Shown here in pieces: positions 31,458 through 39,544 of a stretch of DNA of 39,544 nt. Every line of letters begins with the position of its first letter. Positions within the stretch are counted from its first letter, which is position 1. Source of the stretch: Streptomyces misionensis (GTDB taxonomy: Bacteria > Actinomycetota > Actinomycetes > Streptomycetales > Streptomycetaceae); contig NZ_VOGW01000028.1 in assembly GCF_007896895.1 (NCBI RefSeq), positions 66,820-106,363 of the forward strand. The letters are read 5' to 3'. The translations under genes and the position numbers were made by a program. The notes beneath the pieces are model-generated. The model saw only the letters and a list, made by a program, of their open reading frames with translations. It ran no database searches and was not told the origin of the DNA.

Positions 31458-34103
31458 TCATGACGGCGGCAGCGCGGGGGCCGGCGCGGAGGTGCCGCCC
31501 AGCTCGGCGACCAGGTCGCCGGCGGTCACGCGGGCCAGGGTCCGGGAGGCGTCACCCGCTCCCGGGAACAGCCGGTAGCAGGTCCCGGTGGCCCCCGCGG
31601 GCCCGATGGTTCCCTGTACGGTCGCGAGGAACACCCTTGTTCCGGAGGCGAGTTCGGCCGCAGCCGCGTCGGGGTCCGGGTGCGGGAGCCGTTCCTCGGC
31701 CTCCTCCATGGAGGACACCCGGGCGGCGAACCCGGCCGCGTCCTCCTTCGGCCGCCGCCGATACCGCAGCAGCGCGGGCTCCGGCTCCCGGCACACCACG
31801 GCCACCTCGGGGGAGCGGGCCGCGGCACGCCATACCGCGAGGTCCCACAGGGTGGTCCGGCTCCCGGAACCGAACTGCTCCCACAGGTCCCGGGCCACCG
31901 TGGCCAGCCGGGCGCCGCCGTGCGAGCCTATGCTCTGGAAGCCGCCCGTGGACGGCAGATGGGTGTCCGTCCACAGCGCCCGGCGCCGGCCCAGGTCGAC
32001 GACCATCGGCAGGCACACCCGCGAGTCGCCCGCCAGATCGAAGCGCTGGCGGACCGTGCGCGGGTCGTAGGAGGCGTCCCGCGGGCCCCGCGCGGGCAGC
32101 GCCATGAAGCCCGCGAAGGCGTCCTGCAACTCCTCGAACGGCACGTTGTTGTAGCTGAAGACCAGCGGGACGGCATAGACGTCCCCCCGCTCCGCCAGTC
32201 GCTCCAGGTCCAGGTCCACGTACTCGGTGGCGCCCAGCGGCGCCGGGGCGGAGGTGAGGTCGCCGGAGTGGACCGCGGCCTGCCCGCCGTGCACCAGGTT
32301 CGTGTAGTCGCACAGGCCGGTGAACGTCCACTCGGCGTCGAAGAAGGCGACCGACAGGTCCAGGTCGGTGCGGTTGCCCTGCGGCTCGGTCCAGTGCAGG
32401 AACAGCCGCAGCACCGCGCCGTCCGGCAGCGTCTGCGTGCTGCCCCGCGGCACGGCCACCAGCGCCTTCGCCGTGGACCGCTCGGTGAACGGCACGGCGA
32501 GGTCGGCCAGGCCCGCGTCCAGCACCGACAGCGCGTACGGCTCCCCGGCGGCGAACCGCCGCAGCAGCTCGCCCTCCAGCAGCGCGACCACCGCGGTGAC
32601 CAACCCCGCGGGCAGGGCAGGCCGCCGCTCCGGAACGGACAGGGCACGGGTGACGTCGCCGCGCGGGAAGAACACCCGGCGGCGGCCGGTGCGGTCCTCG
32701 GCGCGGACCCGCAGTGCCCCGAACGCCGACAGCAGCGGCCCCGGGCCCACCTTCGGCAGCCCGCGCAGCAGGGCCTTCTCCAGCTCCGGTTCGAGGTCGG
32801 CGCAGGTGTGCAGGCGCAGCAGCACGTCCAGCCGGCGCACCAGCTCGCCGGGCCGCTCCCCGGCGAGGGCAGCGGCCCGGCCCGCGTCGCCCTCCGCGAC
32901 GGCCTGTTCCAGTCGTCCGGCCCAGGTGGCCGGGCGGATCCGGGCACCGTCCACGCGGACGGCGTCCGGGTGCGCGGCGGCCGTCGCCAGCAGGGCGGCG
33001 CCGAAGGCCGTGGAGGGGTCCACCGGGGTCGCGCGCAGCACGGCGAAAGCCAGGGCGGCGCGCGGATGCCGGGTGTGCCGTTCGAAGGGGTGCAGGACCT
33101 CCGCGGCCCGCTTCCATGCCGTGGGGTGCCGCAGCACGTCCTCCACCAGGTACGGGGTCGGCAAGCCGTCGAGGACCGCGAGGAGTTCGCGGCGCAGCGG
33201 GCGCGGCAGCCCGGTGAAGCGCGACGGTGTCACCAGCCCGGCGTCGCCGTCGGAGAGCACGGCGAGCAGTCGCAGCACGTCGGTGGCGGTGGTGAGCCGC
33301 TCGGTCAGCACCTTCCGTGGCGGGAGGCCGTCCGGCGCCTCGCGTACCAGCGCGCCCAGCACCATCGCCTTGGTCTCCCGGACCGGGATCTCCGCGGGCA
33401 GCAGGCCCCGGCCGGCCGGGGTGAGCGGCAGCAGTGTGAGCAGGTCGTCGCGGTCCTGCGGGGAGAGCGGGGTGCGACGGGCCAGCAGGGAGTCCACCAC
33501 GGTGGTGGCGTCGGCCGCCCGGTCGGTGCCCAGGCGCAGCAGCCGCAGCGGGCCGGGCACCGGTGCCTTGGCGGCGCCGACGGCACGCACCGGCCGCAGG
33601 AAGGGGTCGTCCGCGTCGATGCGGCGGTGGCAGACCGGGCAGCCCGCGTAGTCGGAGCCGTCCCAGCACAGCCGGCACACCAGGTGGGCGCAGGGGGAGA
33701 CGGGGAACACCGTGCGCGCCTCGCCGCACAGCACGCAGGGCTGGTCCGGCTGCTGCAGCAGGAAGGCGAAGACCCGGTCCACGAACAGCGCCTCGGTGTC
33801 CCGGGGCACGATGCGCGGGAAGCGGCGGAAGAGCGGGACGTGGGTGCGATCGGAACCGAGCAGGTCGTCGGCCAGTCCGACCAGGCGGGCGTGCGCGGCC
33901 GCCAGCTCCTCGGGGAGCAGCGAGCCGAGTGCCGTGTGCAGTGCGGGGGACAGGACATGACCGCGGCCGAGCAGTTCGGCCTCGAGCCGACGCAGCGCCG
34001 GCCCGGTACCGCCGCCGGACGCGGACGCCCCGTCGACATACACGGTCTGGATACGGCGCAGCAGTACGGACTCGGCAGCGAGCAACAGGGGATTCCCCTC
34101 CAC
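31458..34103 (-). CDS. RING-finger plus TerD-like domain protein (MXAN_6230/SCO0854-like)
   Basis: An 881-residue cytoplasmic protein. Residues 123-158 carry a full RING-type zinc site: C123-x2-C126-x11-C138-x-H140-x2-C143-x2-C146-x8-C155-x2-C158. This is the spacing of eukaryotic C3HC4 RING fingers. A long helical region (170-545) follows. A TerD-like region (about 555-705) then shows TDLDLSVAFFDAEW, AVHSGDLTSAP and EYVDLDLERLAERGDVYAVPLVFSYN, resembling TerD's DLDASAF and HSGDNLTG segments. I recall a family named MXAN_6230/SCO0854 RING domain-containing protein that fits this one; its function is unknown to me. The start is a GTG at 34103 without a clear ribosome binding site. Confidence 0.82.
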   Translation of the reverse strand: MEGNPLLLAAESVLLRRIQTVYVDGASASGGGTGPALRRLEAELLGRGHVLSPALHTALGSLLPEELAAAHARLVGLADDLLGSDRTHVPLFRRFPRIVPRDTEALFVDRVFAFLLQQPDQPCVLCGEARTVFPVSPCAHLVCRLCWDGSDYAGCPVCHRRIDADDPFLRPVRAVGAAKAPVPGPLRLLRLGTDRAADATTVVDSLLARRTPLSPQDRDDLLTLLPLTPAGRGLLPAEIPVRETKAMVLGALVREAPDGLPPRKVLTERLTTATDVLRLLAVLSDGDAGLVTPSRFTGLPRPLRRELLAVLDGLPTPYLVEDVLRHPTAWKRAAEVLHPFERHTRHPRAALAFAVLRATPVDPSTAFGAALLATAAAHPDAVRVDGARIRPATWAGRLEQAVAEGDAGRAAALAGERPGELVRRLDVLLRLHTCADLEPELEKALLRGLPKVGPGPLLSAFGALRVRAEDRTGRRRVFFPRGDVTRALSVPERRPALPAGLVTAVVALLEGELLRRFAAGEPYALSVLDAGLADLAVPFTERSTAKALVAVPRGSTQTLPDGAVLRLFLHWTEPQGNRTDLDLSVAFFDAEWTFTGLCDYTNLVHGGQAAVHSGDLTSAPAPLGATEYVDLDLERLAERGDVYAVPLVFSYNNVPFEELQDAFAGFMALPARGPRDASYDPRTVRQRFDLAGDSRVCLPMVVDLGRRRALWTDTHLPSTGGFQSIGSHGGARLATVARDLWEQFGSGSRTTLWDLAVWRAAARSPEVAVVCREPEPALLRYRRRPKEDAAGFAARVSSMEEAEERLPHPDPDAAAAELASGTRVFLATVQGTIGPAGATGTCYRLFPGAGDASRTLARVTAGDLVAELGGTSAPAPALPPS

Positions 34104-34311
34104 GACGACCCGGGACGAAGGAACGGGGACGGAGAGTGGGCGCGCTGAGACTTTTCAAAGAAGGTGAGAAGGATGCGCGCCGGGGAGCCGTCCCCGTTGC
34201 CCCTGATCCCATCACACGCCTTCGCGACAGCCAAACAAATTAACGAAGGGAAGCCGCAAGAGGAGGTTCACCAGGTCCAACGGCTCCCGCGCGCGCCAGC
34301 CGCACGCAGGA

Positions 34312-34347
34312 GCCGACAGGGCCGACAGGGCCGACAGGGCCGACAGT
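34312..34347. repeat. Four tandem 9-bp repeats just after the GH38 stop
   Basis: GCCGACAGG occurs at 34312, 34321 and 34330, with a last copy ending in T at 34339. It is three bases from the GH38 stop codon, in the 247-base gap before the RING gene. Length variation by slippage is likely between strains. Confidence 0.8.
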
Positions 34348-34350
34348 GCG

Positions 34351-37300
34351 TCAGGACCGCCGGAGCCGCAGTGTCACCAGTTCGAACGGCCGCAGGCGCA
34401 CCGCGATCCGGTCGCCGTCCCGCCGCGGTGCCTCCGCGTCGGCGAGCGGACGTTCCAGCAGGTCGGTCACCGTGGCCTCCGTGATCTCGAACCCGGCGGT
34501 CAGGGTGGCCCGGGCCCGGCCGCCGTGGGCCTCGTGGAAGCGGACCACCACGTCGCCGCTGTCGTCGTCGGCCAGCTTCACCGCCGTCACGACCACCGCG
34601 TCCGAGTCCACCGACACCAGAGGCGCGACCTCCCGGGCACCGGTCGTACGCCGCTCGGGCACGTTGATCCGCCAGCCCTCGGTGACCGCGTCGCCGATCG
34701 TGGCGCCGGGGACCAGGGCGTCCACCGCTTCCGGCACGCCCTGGTCGGTCTCGGGGTCGGGGAAGCGCGGGGCGCGCAGCAGCGACACCCGGACCGTCGT
34801 GGTGGTGCCGCGGTCGCCGTCGGTGCGCACGGTGCGGGTCACGTCGTGGCCGTACGTCGAGTCGTTGACGACCGCCACGCCCCAGCCCGGCTCCTCCAGA
34901 TGGACGAAGCGGTGGTTGCAGGCCTCGAACTTGGCCGCCTCCCAGGAGGTGTTGGTGTGCGTGGGCCGGTGGAAGTGCCCGAACTGGGTCTCCGACGCGT
35001 ACCGTTCGGCGTGTACGTCCAGCGGGAAGGCGAGCTTGAGGAACTTCTCCGTCTCGTGCCAGTCGACCTCGGTGTCCACGACCAGCCGCCGTTCCCCCGC
35101 CGCCAGCGACAGCACCTGGGTGACCCGGGAGGAGCCGAAGGACCGGACGATCCGCACCGACGCGCCGTCCTCGCCGGGCGTGACCGACTCGGCGTCGGTG
35201 AGGTCGGTGACGGTGTTGCGGTAGAACTCGTCCACGTCCCAGGCGTCCCACATGTTCGGGAAATCCGGGTGCAGCTGCAGGAGGTTCGCGGCCCGGCCGG
35301 GCGCGACCGTCTCGCGGTCGGCCTCGATGTCGTACGCCGAGACCACCAGGCCGCGGCCGTCGATCTCGACCCGCAGCAGGCCGTTGTCCAGGACGTGCCC
35401 GCCGCCCGCGCGGGGCCTCAGGCCGGTACGACCCTCGGTGACGGGCGTCGCGGCGGCGCCGGCCGGGACGCCCGCACGGGCGTGCGGGGCCGCGTTGAAG
35501 ACCAGCGGCGTGCCGCCCTCGCCGGCCAGCGCGCGCTGGGCGGCCTCGACGATCCCGTTCAGTTCCTCCGCGACGCGCCGGTAGGTCGCCCGTGCCTCGC
35601 GGTGCACCCAGGCGATGGACGAGCCGGGCAGGATGTCGTGGAACTGGTGCAGCAGCACCGTCTTCCACAGCCGGTCCAACTCCTCGTACGGGTAGGGGAA
35701 TCCGGTGCGCACCGCGGCGGTGGCCGCCCACAACTCGGCTTCGCGCAGCAGGTGTTCGCTGCGCCGGTTGCCCTGTTTGGTCTGGGCCTGGCTCGTGAGG
35801 GTGGCGCGGTGCAGTTCGAGGTACAGCTCACCCACCCAGACCGGCGGTTCGGGGTACTCGGCCTCGGCCTTCTCGAAGAAGGCGCGCGGGGTCTCCCACA
35901 CGACCCGCGCCGAGCCCTCCAGATCGCGCAGCCGGGCGGCCTTGGCGACCATCTCACGCGTGGTGCCGCCGCCCCCGTCGCCCCAGCCGGTGGGCGCCAG
36001 GGAGTGCCGGGCGACGCCCTTGTCCTTGAAGTTGCGGGCGGCGTGCGCGATCTCGCTGCCCTTCATGGAGCAGTTGTAGGTGTCGACCGGCGGGAAGTGG
36101 GTGAAGATCCGGGTCCCGTCGATGCCCTCCCAACGGAAGGTGTGGTGCGGGAACTTGTTCGTCTGCGACCACGAGATCTTCTGCGTCAGCAACCGGTGGG
36201 AACCCGCCGCCTTGATGATCTGCGGCAGTCCGGCGGCGAAGCCGAAGGTGTCCGGCAGCCACGCCTCGTCGTTCTCGATACCGAACTCGTCGAGGAAGAA
36301 CCGCTTGCCGTGCACGAACTGACGGGCCATCGCCTCCGAGCCGGGCATGTTGGTGTCGGACTCCACCCACATGCCGCCGGCGGGCACGAACCGCCCGTCC
36401 GCCACCGCCTTCTTCACCTTCGCCCACACCTCGGGCCGGTGTTCCTTGACCCACGCCCACTGCTGCGCCTGGGACATGGCGAACACGAAGTCCGGCTCGT
36501 CCTCCAGCAGGGCGGTCATGTTGGACGTGGTCCGGGCCACCTTGCGCACGGTCTCGCGCAGCGGCCACAGCCAGGCGGAGTCGATGTGCGCGTGCCCGAC
36601 GGCGCTGACCCGGTGCGCGGAGGGGACGGCGGGCGCGGACAGCACGCCGCCGAGCCGTGCGCGGGCGCGCTCGGCGGTGCCGTTGACGTCCTGGAGGTCG
36701 ACGGCGTCGAGCGCCCTGTCCACGGCGCGCAGGATCTCGTAGCGGCGCGGGGAGTCCGCGGGCAGCTCGGCCATCAGCTCGCCGAGCACCTCCAGATCGA
36801 TCACCAGCTGCCACACCGTCTCGTCGAAGACCGCGAGATCCATGCGGGTCAGGGTGTACTGCGGCTCATCGCCCGCCGTCTCCTTGTCGCCGAGCGGTGT
36901 GGGCAGGAAGGGGTGGTAGTCGAGGATCACGGGGTTGGAGGCGGCCTCGATGTGCAGCCGCACCCCCTCGCCGCCCGCGACGGGCGCGCCGATGCGCACC
37001 CATTGGTTGCGCGGGTTGAGGCCCTTCACCGGAGTGCCGTCGGGCCTGTAGACAAGGCCTTCGCACTGGAAGCCGGGCATGTTCTCGTCGAAGCCGAGGT
37101 CGAGCAGGGCCTCCACGGTCCGCCCGGCCCACGCCTTGGGCACGGTGCCGGTCACCCGGAACCAGCTGGTGCCCCACGGAGCACCCCACCGGGCGCCGAC
37201 CCGGATCGGCTCCGGCTCGGCGGCCAGGCCCTCGGCGACCGGCACGGGCTCGCCGGGCGCGTGCCACACCGCGACCTCGAGGGGGACGGACTCGGGATAC

Positions 37301-37371
37301 ACGGCGGGGCGGATGCGCTCGTCGAGGACGCGCTTGAGGCGCGCTTCGACCAGACTGCGGTCGTCATGCAT
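34351..37371 (-). CDS. GH38 alpha-mannosidase
   Basis: A 1006-residue GH38 enzyme without signal peptide, so cytoplasmic. The zinc site motif is GHAHIDSAWLWP (H260, D264 region). The catalytic nucleophile lies in WLPDTFGF (Asp374). A further conserved element is HQFHDILPGSSI, where a second zinc ligand is expected. Size and order match class II alpha-mannosidases with C-terminal beta-domains. GGAG precedes the ATG at 37371, 47 bases after the GH85 stop, so the two are co-transcribed. It would trim mannose from N-glycan fragments or other mannosides. Confidence 0.95.
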   Translation of the reverse strand: MHDDRSLVEARLKRVLDERIRPAVYPESVPLEVAVWHAPGEPVPVAEGLAAEPEPIRVGARWGAPWGTSWFRVTGTVPKAWAGRTVEALLDLGFDENMPGFQCEGLVYRPDGTPVKGLNPRNQWVRIGAPVAGGEGVRLHIEAASNPVILDYHPFLPTPLGDKETAGDEPQYTLTRMDLAVFDETVWQLVIDLEVLGELMAELPADSPRRYEILRAVDRALDAVDLQDVNGTAERARARLGGVLSAPAVPSAHRVSAVGHAHIDSAWLWPLRETVRKVARTTSNMTALLEDEPDFVFAMSQAQQWAWVKEHRPEVWAKVKKAVADGRFVPAGGMWVESDTNMPGSEAMARQFVHGKRFFLDEFGIENDEAWLPDTFGFAAGLPQIIKAAGSHRLLTQKISWSQTNKFPHHTFRWEGIDGTRIFTHFPPVDTYNCSMKGSEIAHAARNFKDKGVARHSLAPTGWGDGGGGTTREMVAKAARLRDLEGSARVVWETPRAFFEKAEAEYPEPPVWVGELYLELHRATLTSQAQTKQGNRRSEHLLREAELWAATAAVRTGFPYPYEELDRLWKTVLLHQFHDILPGSSIAWVHREARATYRRVAEELNGIVEAAQRALAGEGGTPLVFNAAPHARAGVPAGAAATPVTEGRTGLRPRAGGGHVLDNGLLRVEIDGRGLVVSAYDIEADRETVAPGRAANLLQLHPDFPNMWDAWDVDEFYRNTVTDLTDAESVTPGEDGASVRIVRSFGSSRVTQVLSLAAGERRLVVDTEVDWHETEKFLKLAFPLDVHAERYASETQFGHFHRPTHTNTSWEAAKFEACNHRFVHLEEPGWGVAVVNDSTYGHDVTRTVRTDGDRGTTTTVRVSLLRAPRFPDPETDQGVPEAVDALVPGATIGDAVTEGWRINVPERRTTGAREVAPLVSVDSDAVVVTAVKLADDDSGDVVVRFHEAHGGRARATLTAGFEITEATVTDLLERPLADAEAPRRDGDRIAVRLRPFELVTLRLRRS

Positions 37372-37418
37372 GCGGGGTGCTCCGTAGGTCGTACGTCAGT
37401 GGGTGGATCGGCGGGTGG

Positions 37419-39437
37419 TCACCAGGGGTGGGTGACGGTCGCGGGGGAGGACGCGGTGTACAGCTCCCCCACCGCGCGTACCTCGAACCGTCCGGCGCGC
37501 TCGCCCGGCGCGGGCGTCTGGCCGCCGGCGAAGTACGCCCGCTGGCCGGTGCCGCCCAGGAAGCGACGGGTGCCGTCGGGCAGCACACGGTGCAGGGTGT
37601 AGTGGCGAACCGCGGCGGGCGCCGGGTGGTTCCAGGCGAGGCGCAGGTCGCCGCCGGACGCGGCGGTGATCCGCAGGCCGCTGGGCGCGGCCGGGGTGTC
37701 GGCGCGGTCGTGCACGGCGAGGCCGCCGAGCCGCCAGCTCACCGGGCCGCCGCCGGTGGCGGTGAGCCGGACGCCGATGGCGTGCACGGTTCCGGACAGG
37801 CCGGTGAGCCGGACGGCCGAGGTGTGCCAGCCGTCGTCGGGGCCGGCCGGCACGGGCAGGTAGCTGTACGGCGGTGCGGCCCCCGCCGTGTCCGGCTCGG
37901 CGGTCGCCACGGCCAGTTCGACGCGGACGGCCCCCGGGTCCGTGCGATGGGTCAGCTCGACGACGGTGTCGGGGCCGACCGGCAGCCGGGTCGCGTACAG
38001 GTCCAGCACGGCGGGACGGTCGAGCGCGCCGGCCACGAGGACGCTGCTGCCGCCGCGCCAGGCGTCCGCGAAGTCGAAGGCGACGGTGGGCCGCTGCCCG
38101 TCGGTGCGCACCACCCAGCGCCGGGAGGGCAGCCGGTCCTGGAGGCCCAGGTGGTTCCAGGGGACGTCGGAGGCGACCTCGCCGTCCTCGTACCAGCGCA
38201 GCCCGTGGCCGGTGTTGAAGACGCTCGCGAACGGCAGCGAGGCGACGGTCGACCGGTCGGCGACGGACACCGCCGGGGCCCGCCACCCGTCGGTGGTGTC
38301 GGGGCGGGACGGGTCGAGGGAACGGCCGGTCCAGAACCGGTCGTCGGCGGCGTGGAAGTCCTCCGGGGTGTGCCCGGCGGGCAGGTGGTTGCGGGTCCAC
38401 TCGGGCCGGTAGAGGCCGAGGGAGGTGATGTGCGCACGGTCGGTGGGCACGATCGCGTCCCAGTCCGCCGAGGTGTTCCAGCCGCCCGACTCGACGTCGA
38501 CCCCGGCCCACAACTCGTAACGACTGCGCCCCAGTTGCTCGGCCTTCTGCCCGGAGGAGGCGAGCGAGGAGGCGCTCCAGCGGAAGTCGACGAACATGTC
38601 GTCGGCGGCCTGGAAGAGGGCCTGGTTCTGCCCGTTCAGCGCGCCCTGCCAGCTCACCGAGCCGTTCACGGTCATCGCGTCGTACCAGGTGATCCGCTGC
38701 CCGGCGGCCGTGGCGAGCCGCTTCAGCTCCTTGACGAAGCCGAGCATGTCGGCGCCGAGGGCGCTGTCGCCACCGCCCGTCTCGGCGTTCACGAACCAGC
38801 CGTCGAAACCGTGCGCGGAGGCGACCGCGACGAGTTGGGCGGCGAGCGGGTAGTGGCCGGAGGCGTCCTTCTGCACCAGGTCGCGGGTCCACTGGAGCTG
38901 TCCGCCGTAGGCGGCGGGCGGCAGGAAGACGTTGCCGAGGACGGGGACGCCGTGCCGGTGGGCGGCGTCCACGACGGGGGCGTTCGGCGCGAGGATCAGG
39001 CCCTCCCCGGACGAGCCGCCCCAGAACACCAGCTCGTCGACGTACGCCCAGTGCGTGAGGGCGTAGTAGTCGGCGGTGGCCGAGCCCTGGGACGGATTGG
39101 AGGAGGTGGGCCCGAACGAGACCAGGGCCTGTACCCGGGCCTGCCCGGCGCGGGCGGTGGTGTTCGCCGGGGTCGGGGTGAAGCGGGGCGCGAGCGGCAC
39201 GGAGGCCGCATTGAAGGGCAGGTCGGCGTCGGTCGCGGCGCGCCAGGTCTTCAGACTGCGCCAGGTGATGCCGGGGCCCGGGCTGCCGGCGGGCAGCGAG
39301 TCCGGATACCAGTAGGAGGCGTACGGCTGGAGCGCGGCCGTCGCCTTCGGGGCGGCCTGGGCGGTGCCGGCGGGCAGCGCGGGCAGGAACGCGGCGGCGG
39401 CGCCGGCGAGCAGGACGGTGCGTCTGGTGGGATTCAC
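37419..39437 (-). CDS. Secreted GH85 endo-beta-N-acetylglucosaminidase
   Basis: A 672-residue exported enzyme. The N-terminus NPTRRTVLLAGAAAAFLPAL looks like a Tat signal (twin Arg followed by a hydrophobic core), ending near residue 28. The catalytic domain begins YASYWYPDSLP and contains FDGWFVNAETGG, with the N-x-E pair N217/E219 that GH85 enzymes use for substrate-assisted cleavage of the N-glycan chitobiose core. C-terminal beta-sandwich regions (about 410-590) and an FN3-like end domain follow. The GTG start overlaps the upstream gene's stop (GTGA), and GGAGG lies upstream. With the GH38 gene it would release and then trim N-glycans. Confidence 0.92.
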   Translation of the reverse strand: MNPTRRTVLLAGAAAAFLPALPAGTAQAAPKATAALQPYASYWYPDSLPAGSPGPGITWRSLKTWRAATDADLPFNAASVPLAPRFTPTPANTTARAGQARVQALVSFGPTSSNPSQGSATADYYALTHWAYVDELVFWGGSSGEGLILAPNAPVVDAAHRHGVPVLGNVFLPPAAYGGQLQWTRDLVQKDASGHYPLAAQLVAVASAHGFDGWFVNAETGGGDSALGADMLGFVKELKRLATAAGQRITWYDAMTVNGSVSWQGALNGQNQALFQAADDMFVDFRWSASSLASSGQKAEQLGRSRYELWAGVDVESGGWNTSADWDAIVPTDRAHITSLGLYRPEWTRNHLPAGHTPEDFHAADDRFWTGRSLDPSRPDTTDGWRAPAVSVADRSTVASLPFASVFNTGHGLRWYEDGEVASDVPWNHLGLQDRLPSRRWVVRTDGQRPTVAFDFADAWRGGSSVLVAGALDRPAVLDLYATRLPVGPDTVVELTHRTDPGAVRVELAVATAEPDTAGAAPPYSYLPVPAGPDDGWHTSAVRLTGLSGTVHAIGVRLTATGGGPVSWRLGGLAVHDRADTPAAPSGLRITAASGGDLRLAWNHPAPAAVRHYTLHRVLPDGTRRFLGGTGQRAYFAGGQTPAPGERAGRFEVRAVGELYTASSPATVTHPW

Positions 39438-39544
39438 GAGCGGGTGCCTCCTCGGGGGGTGTGGAGTACCTGGTCGGGCGTGACGATCTCGGTGAGGCCG
39501 CGGGCGGCCAGGTGGTCCTGGTCGGCCGCCCGGGTGTCGAGGAC
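39434..39544 (-). CDS. 3' end of a gene entering from the right edge (partial)
   Basis: An uninterrupted 36-codon frame with the region's G/C third-base bias ends at TGA 39436-39434, overlapping the GH85 start. The visible C-terminus (LAARGLTEIVTPDQVL) is not diagnostic. The overlap implies an operon with GH85 and GH38, so a glycosidase or sugar-related protein is plausible. Confidence 0.55.
   Translation of the reverse strand, partial: VLDTRAADQDHLAARGLTEIVTPDQVLHTPRGGTRS

Noticed and set aside
34312..34347. Possible CRISPR-like repeat
   Set aside because: Contiguous 9-bp units without spacers; a simple tandem repeat.
34164..34484. Plus-strand small frame with a GRQGRQGRQ repeat and a ribosome-binding-like AAGAAGG
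   Set aside because: The repeat comes from the 9-bp tandem tract and the frame runs into the GH38 gene antisense. Not convincing as a protein.

Overview
The window has the composition and regulator content of a Streptomyces or close actinomycete. GC is very high, with strong third-position G/C bias. Many transcriptional regulators are divergently transcribed from their targets. Sugar ABC importers lack their own ATPase, and many proteins are secreted. There are also two rare TTA (bldA-type) codons. The region looks like accessory or chromosome-arm material: small regulator-target pairs, two decayed genes, one frameshifted regulator, and polysaccharide-degradation loci. No rRNA, tRNA, CRISPR array or insertion sequence was seen.

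Layout. 1-4.4 kb: an exporter-type ABC half-transporter, translationally coupled to a gene running off the left edge, then a DHA2 drug exporter divergent from an HxlR regulator. 4.4-6.4 kb: a TPR-regulator remnant, a secreted I36-like inhibitor with a strong terminator, and a lipoprotein. 6.5-10.3 kb: a two-gene operon. A 152-residue protein ends in a short motif that recurs almost identically at the N-terminus of the next protein, a 1096-residue STAND/NLR-like NTPase with TPRs. This is the architecture of bacterial amyloid-signalling (BASS, RHIM-like) effector/receptor pairs and is the most interesting system here. 10.5-13.1 kb: two short-chain dehydrogenases around a TetR regulator. 13.5-18.6 kb: a PLP-dependent decarboxylase/lyase-like enzyme, an APH-type kinase, small hypotheticals, a frameshifted MerR gene, a secreted peptide and a GNAT acetyltransferase.

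18.7-21.1 kb: an MFS exporter overlaps a DsbA-like oxidoreductase, divergent from a MarR regulator over two matched palindromes. 21.2-29.4 kb: a LacI regulator followed by binding protein, two permeases, GH13 alpha-glucosidase and secreted GH87 alpha-1,3-glucanase, which reads as an alpha-1,3-glucan utilisation operon. Its end is marked by two large hairpins facing a convergent MFS gene. 31.0-31.4 kb: the 3' remnant of an ECF sigma gene with a TPR tail. 31.5-34.1 kb: a large protein combining a canonical RING finger with a TerD-like domain. 34.3-39.5 kb: GH38 alpha-mannosidase and secreted GH85 endo-beta-N-acetylglucosaminidase, coupled to a further gene at the right edge, suggesting N-glycan catabolism.

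Several regulators and their targets (TetR/SDR, MarR/DsbA, LacI) appear to be leaderless: a TANNNT -10 element lies 6-7 bases before the ATG and no Shine-Dalgarno sequence is present. All functional calls come from reading motifs by eye; no searches were run.
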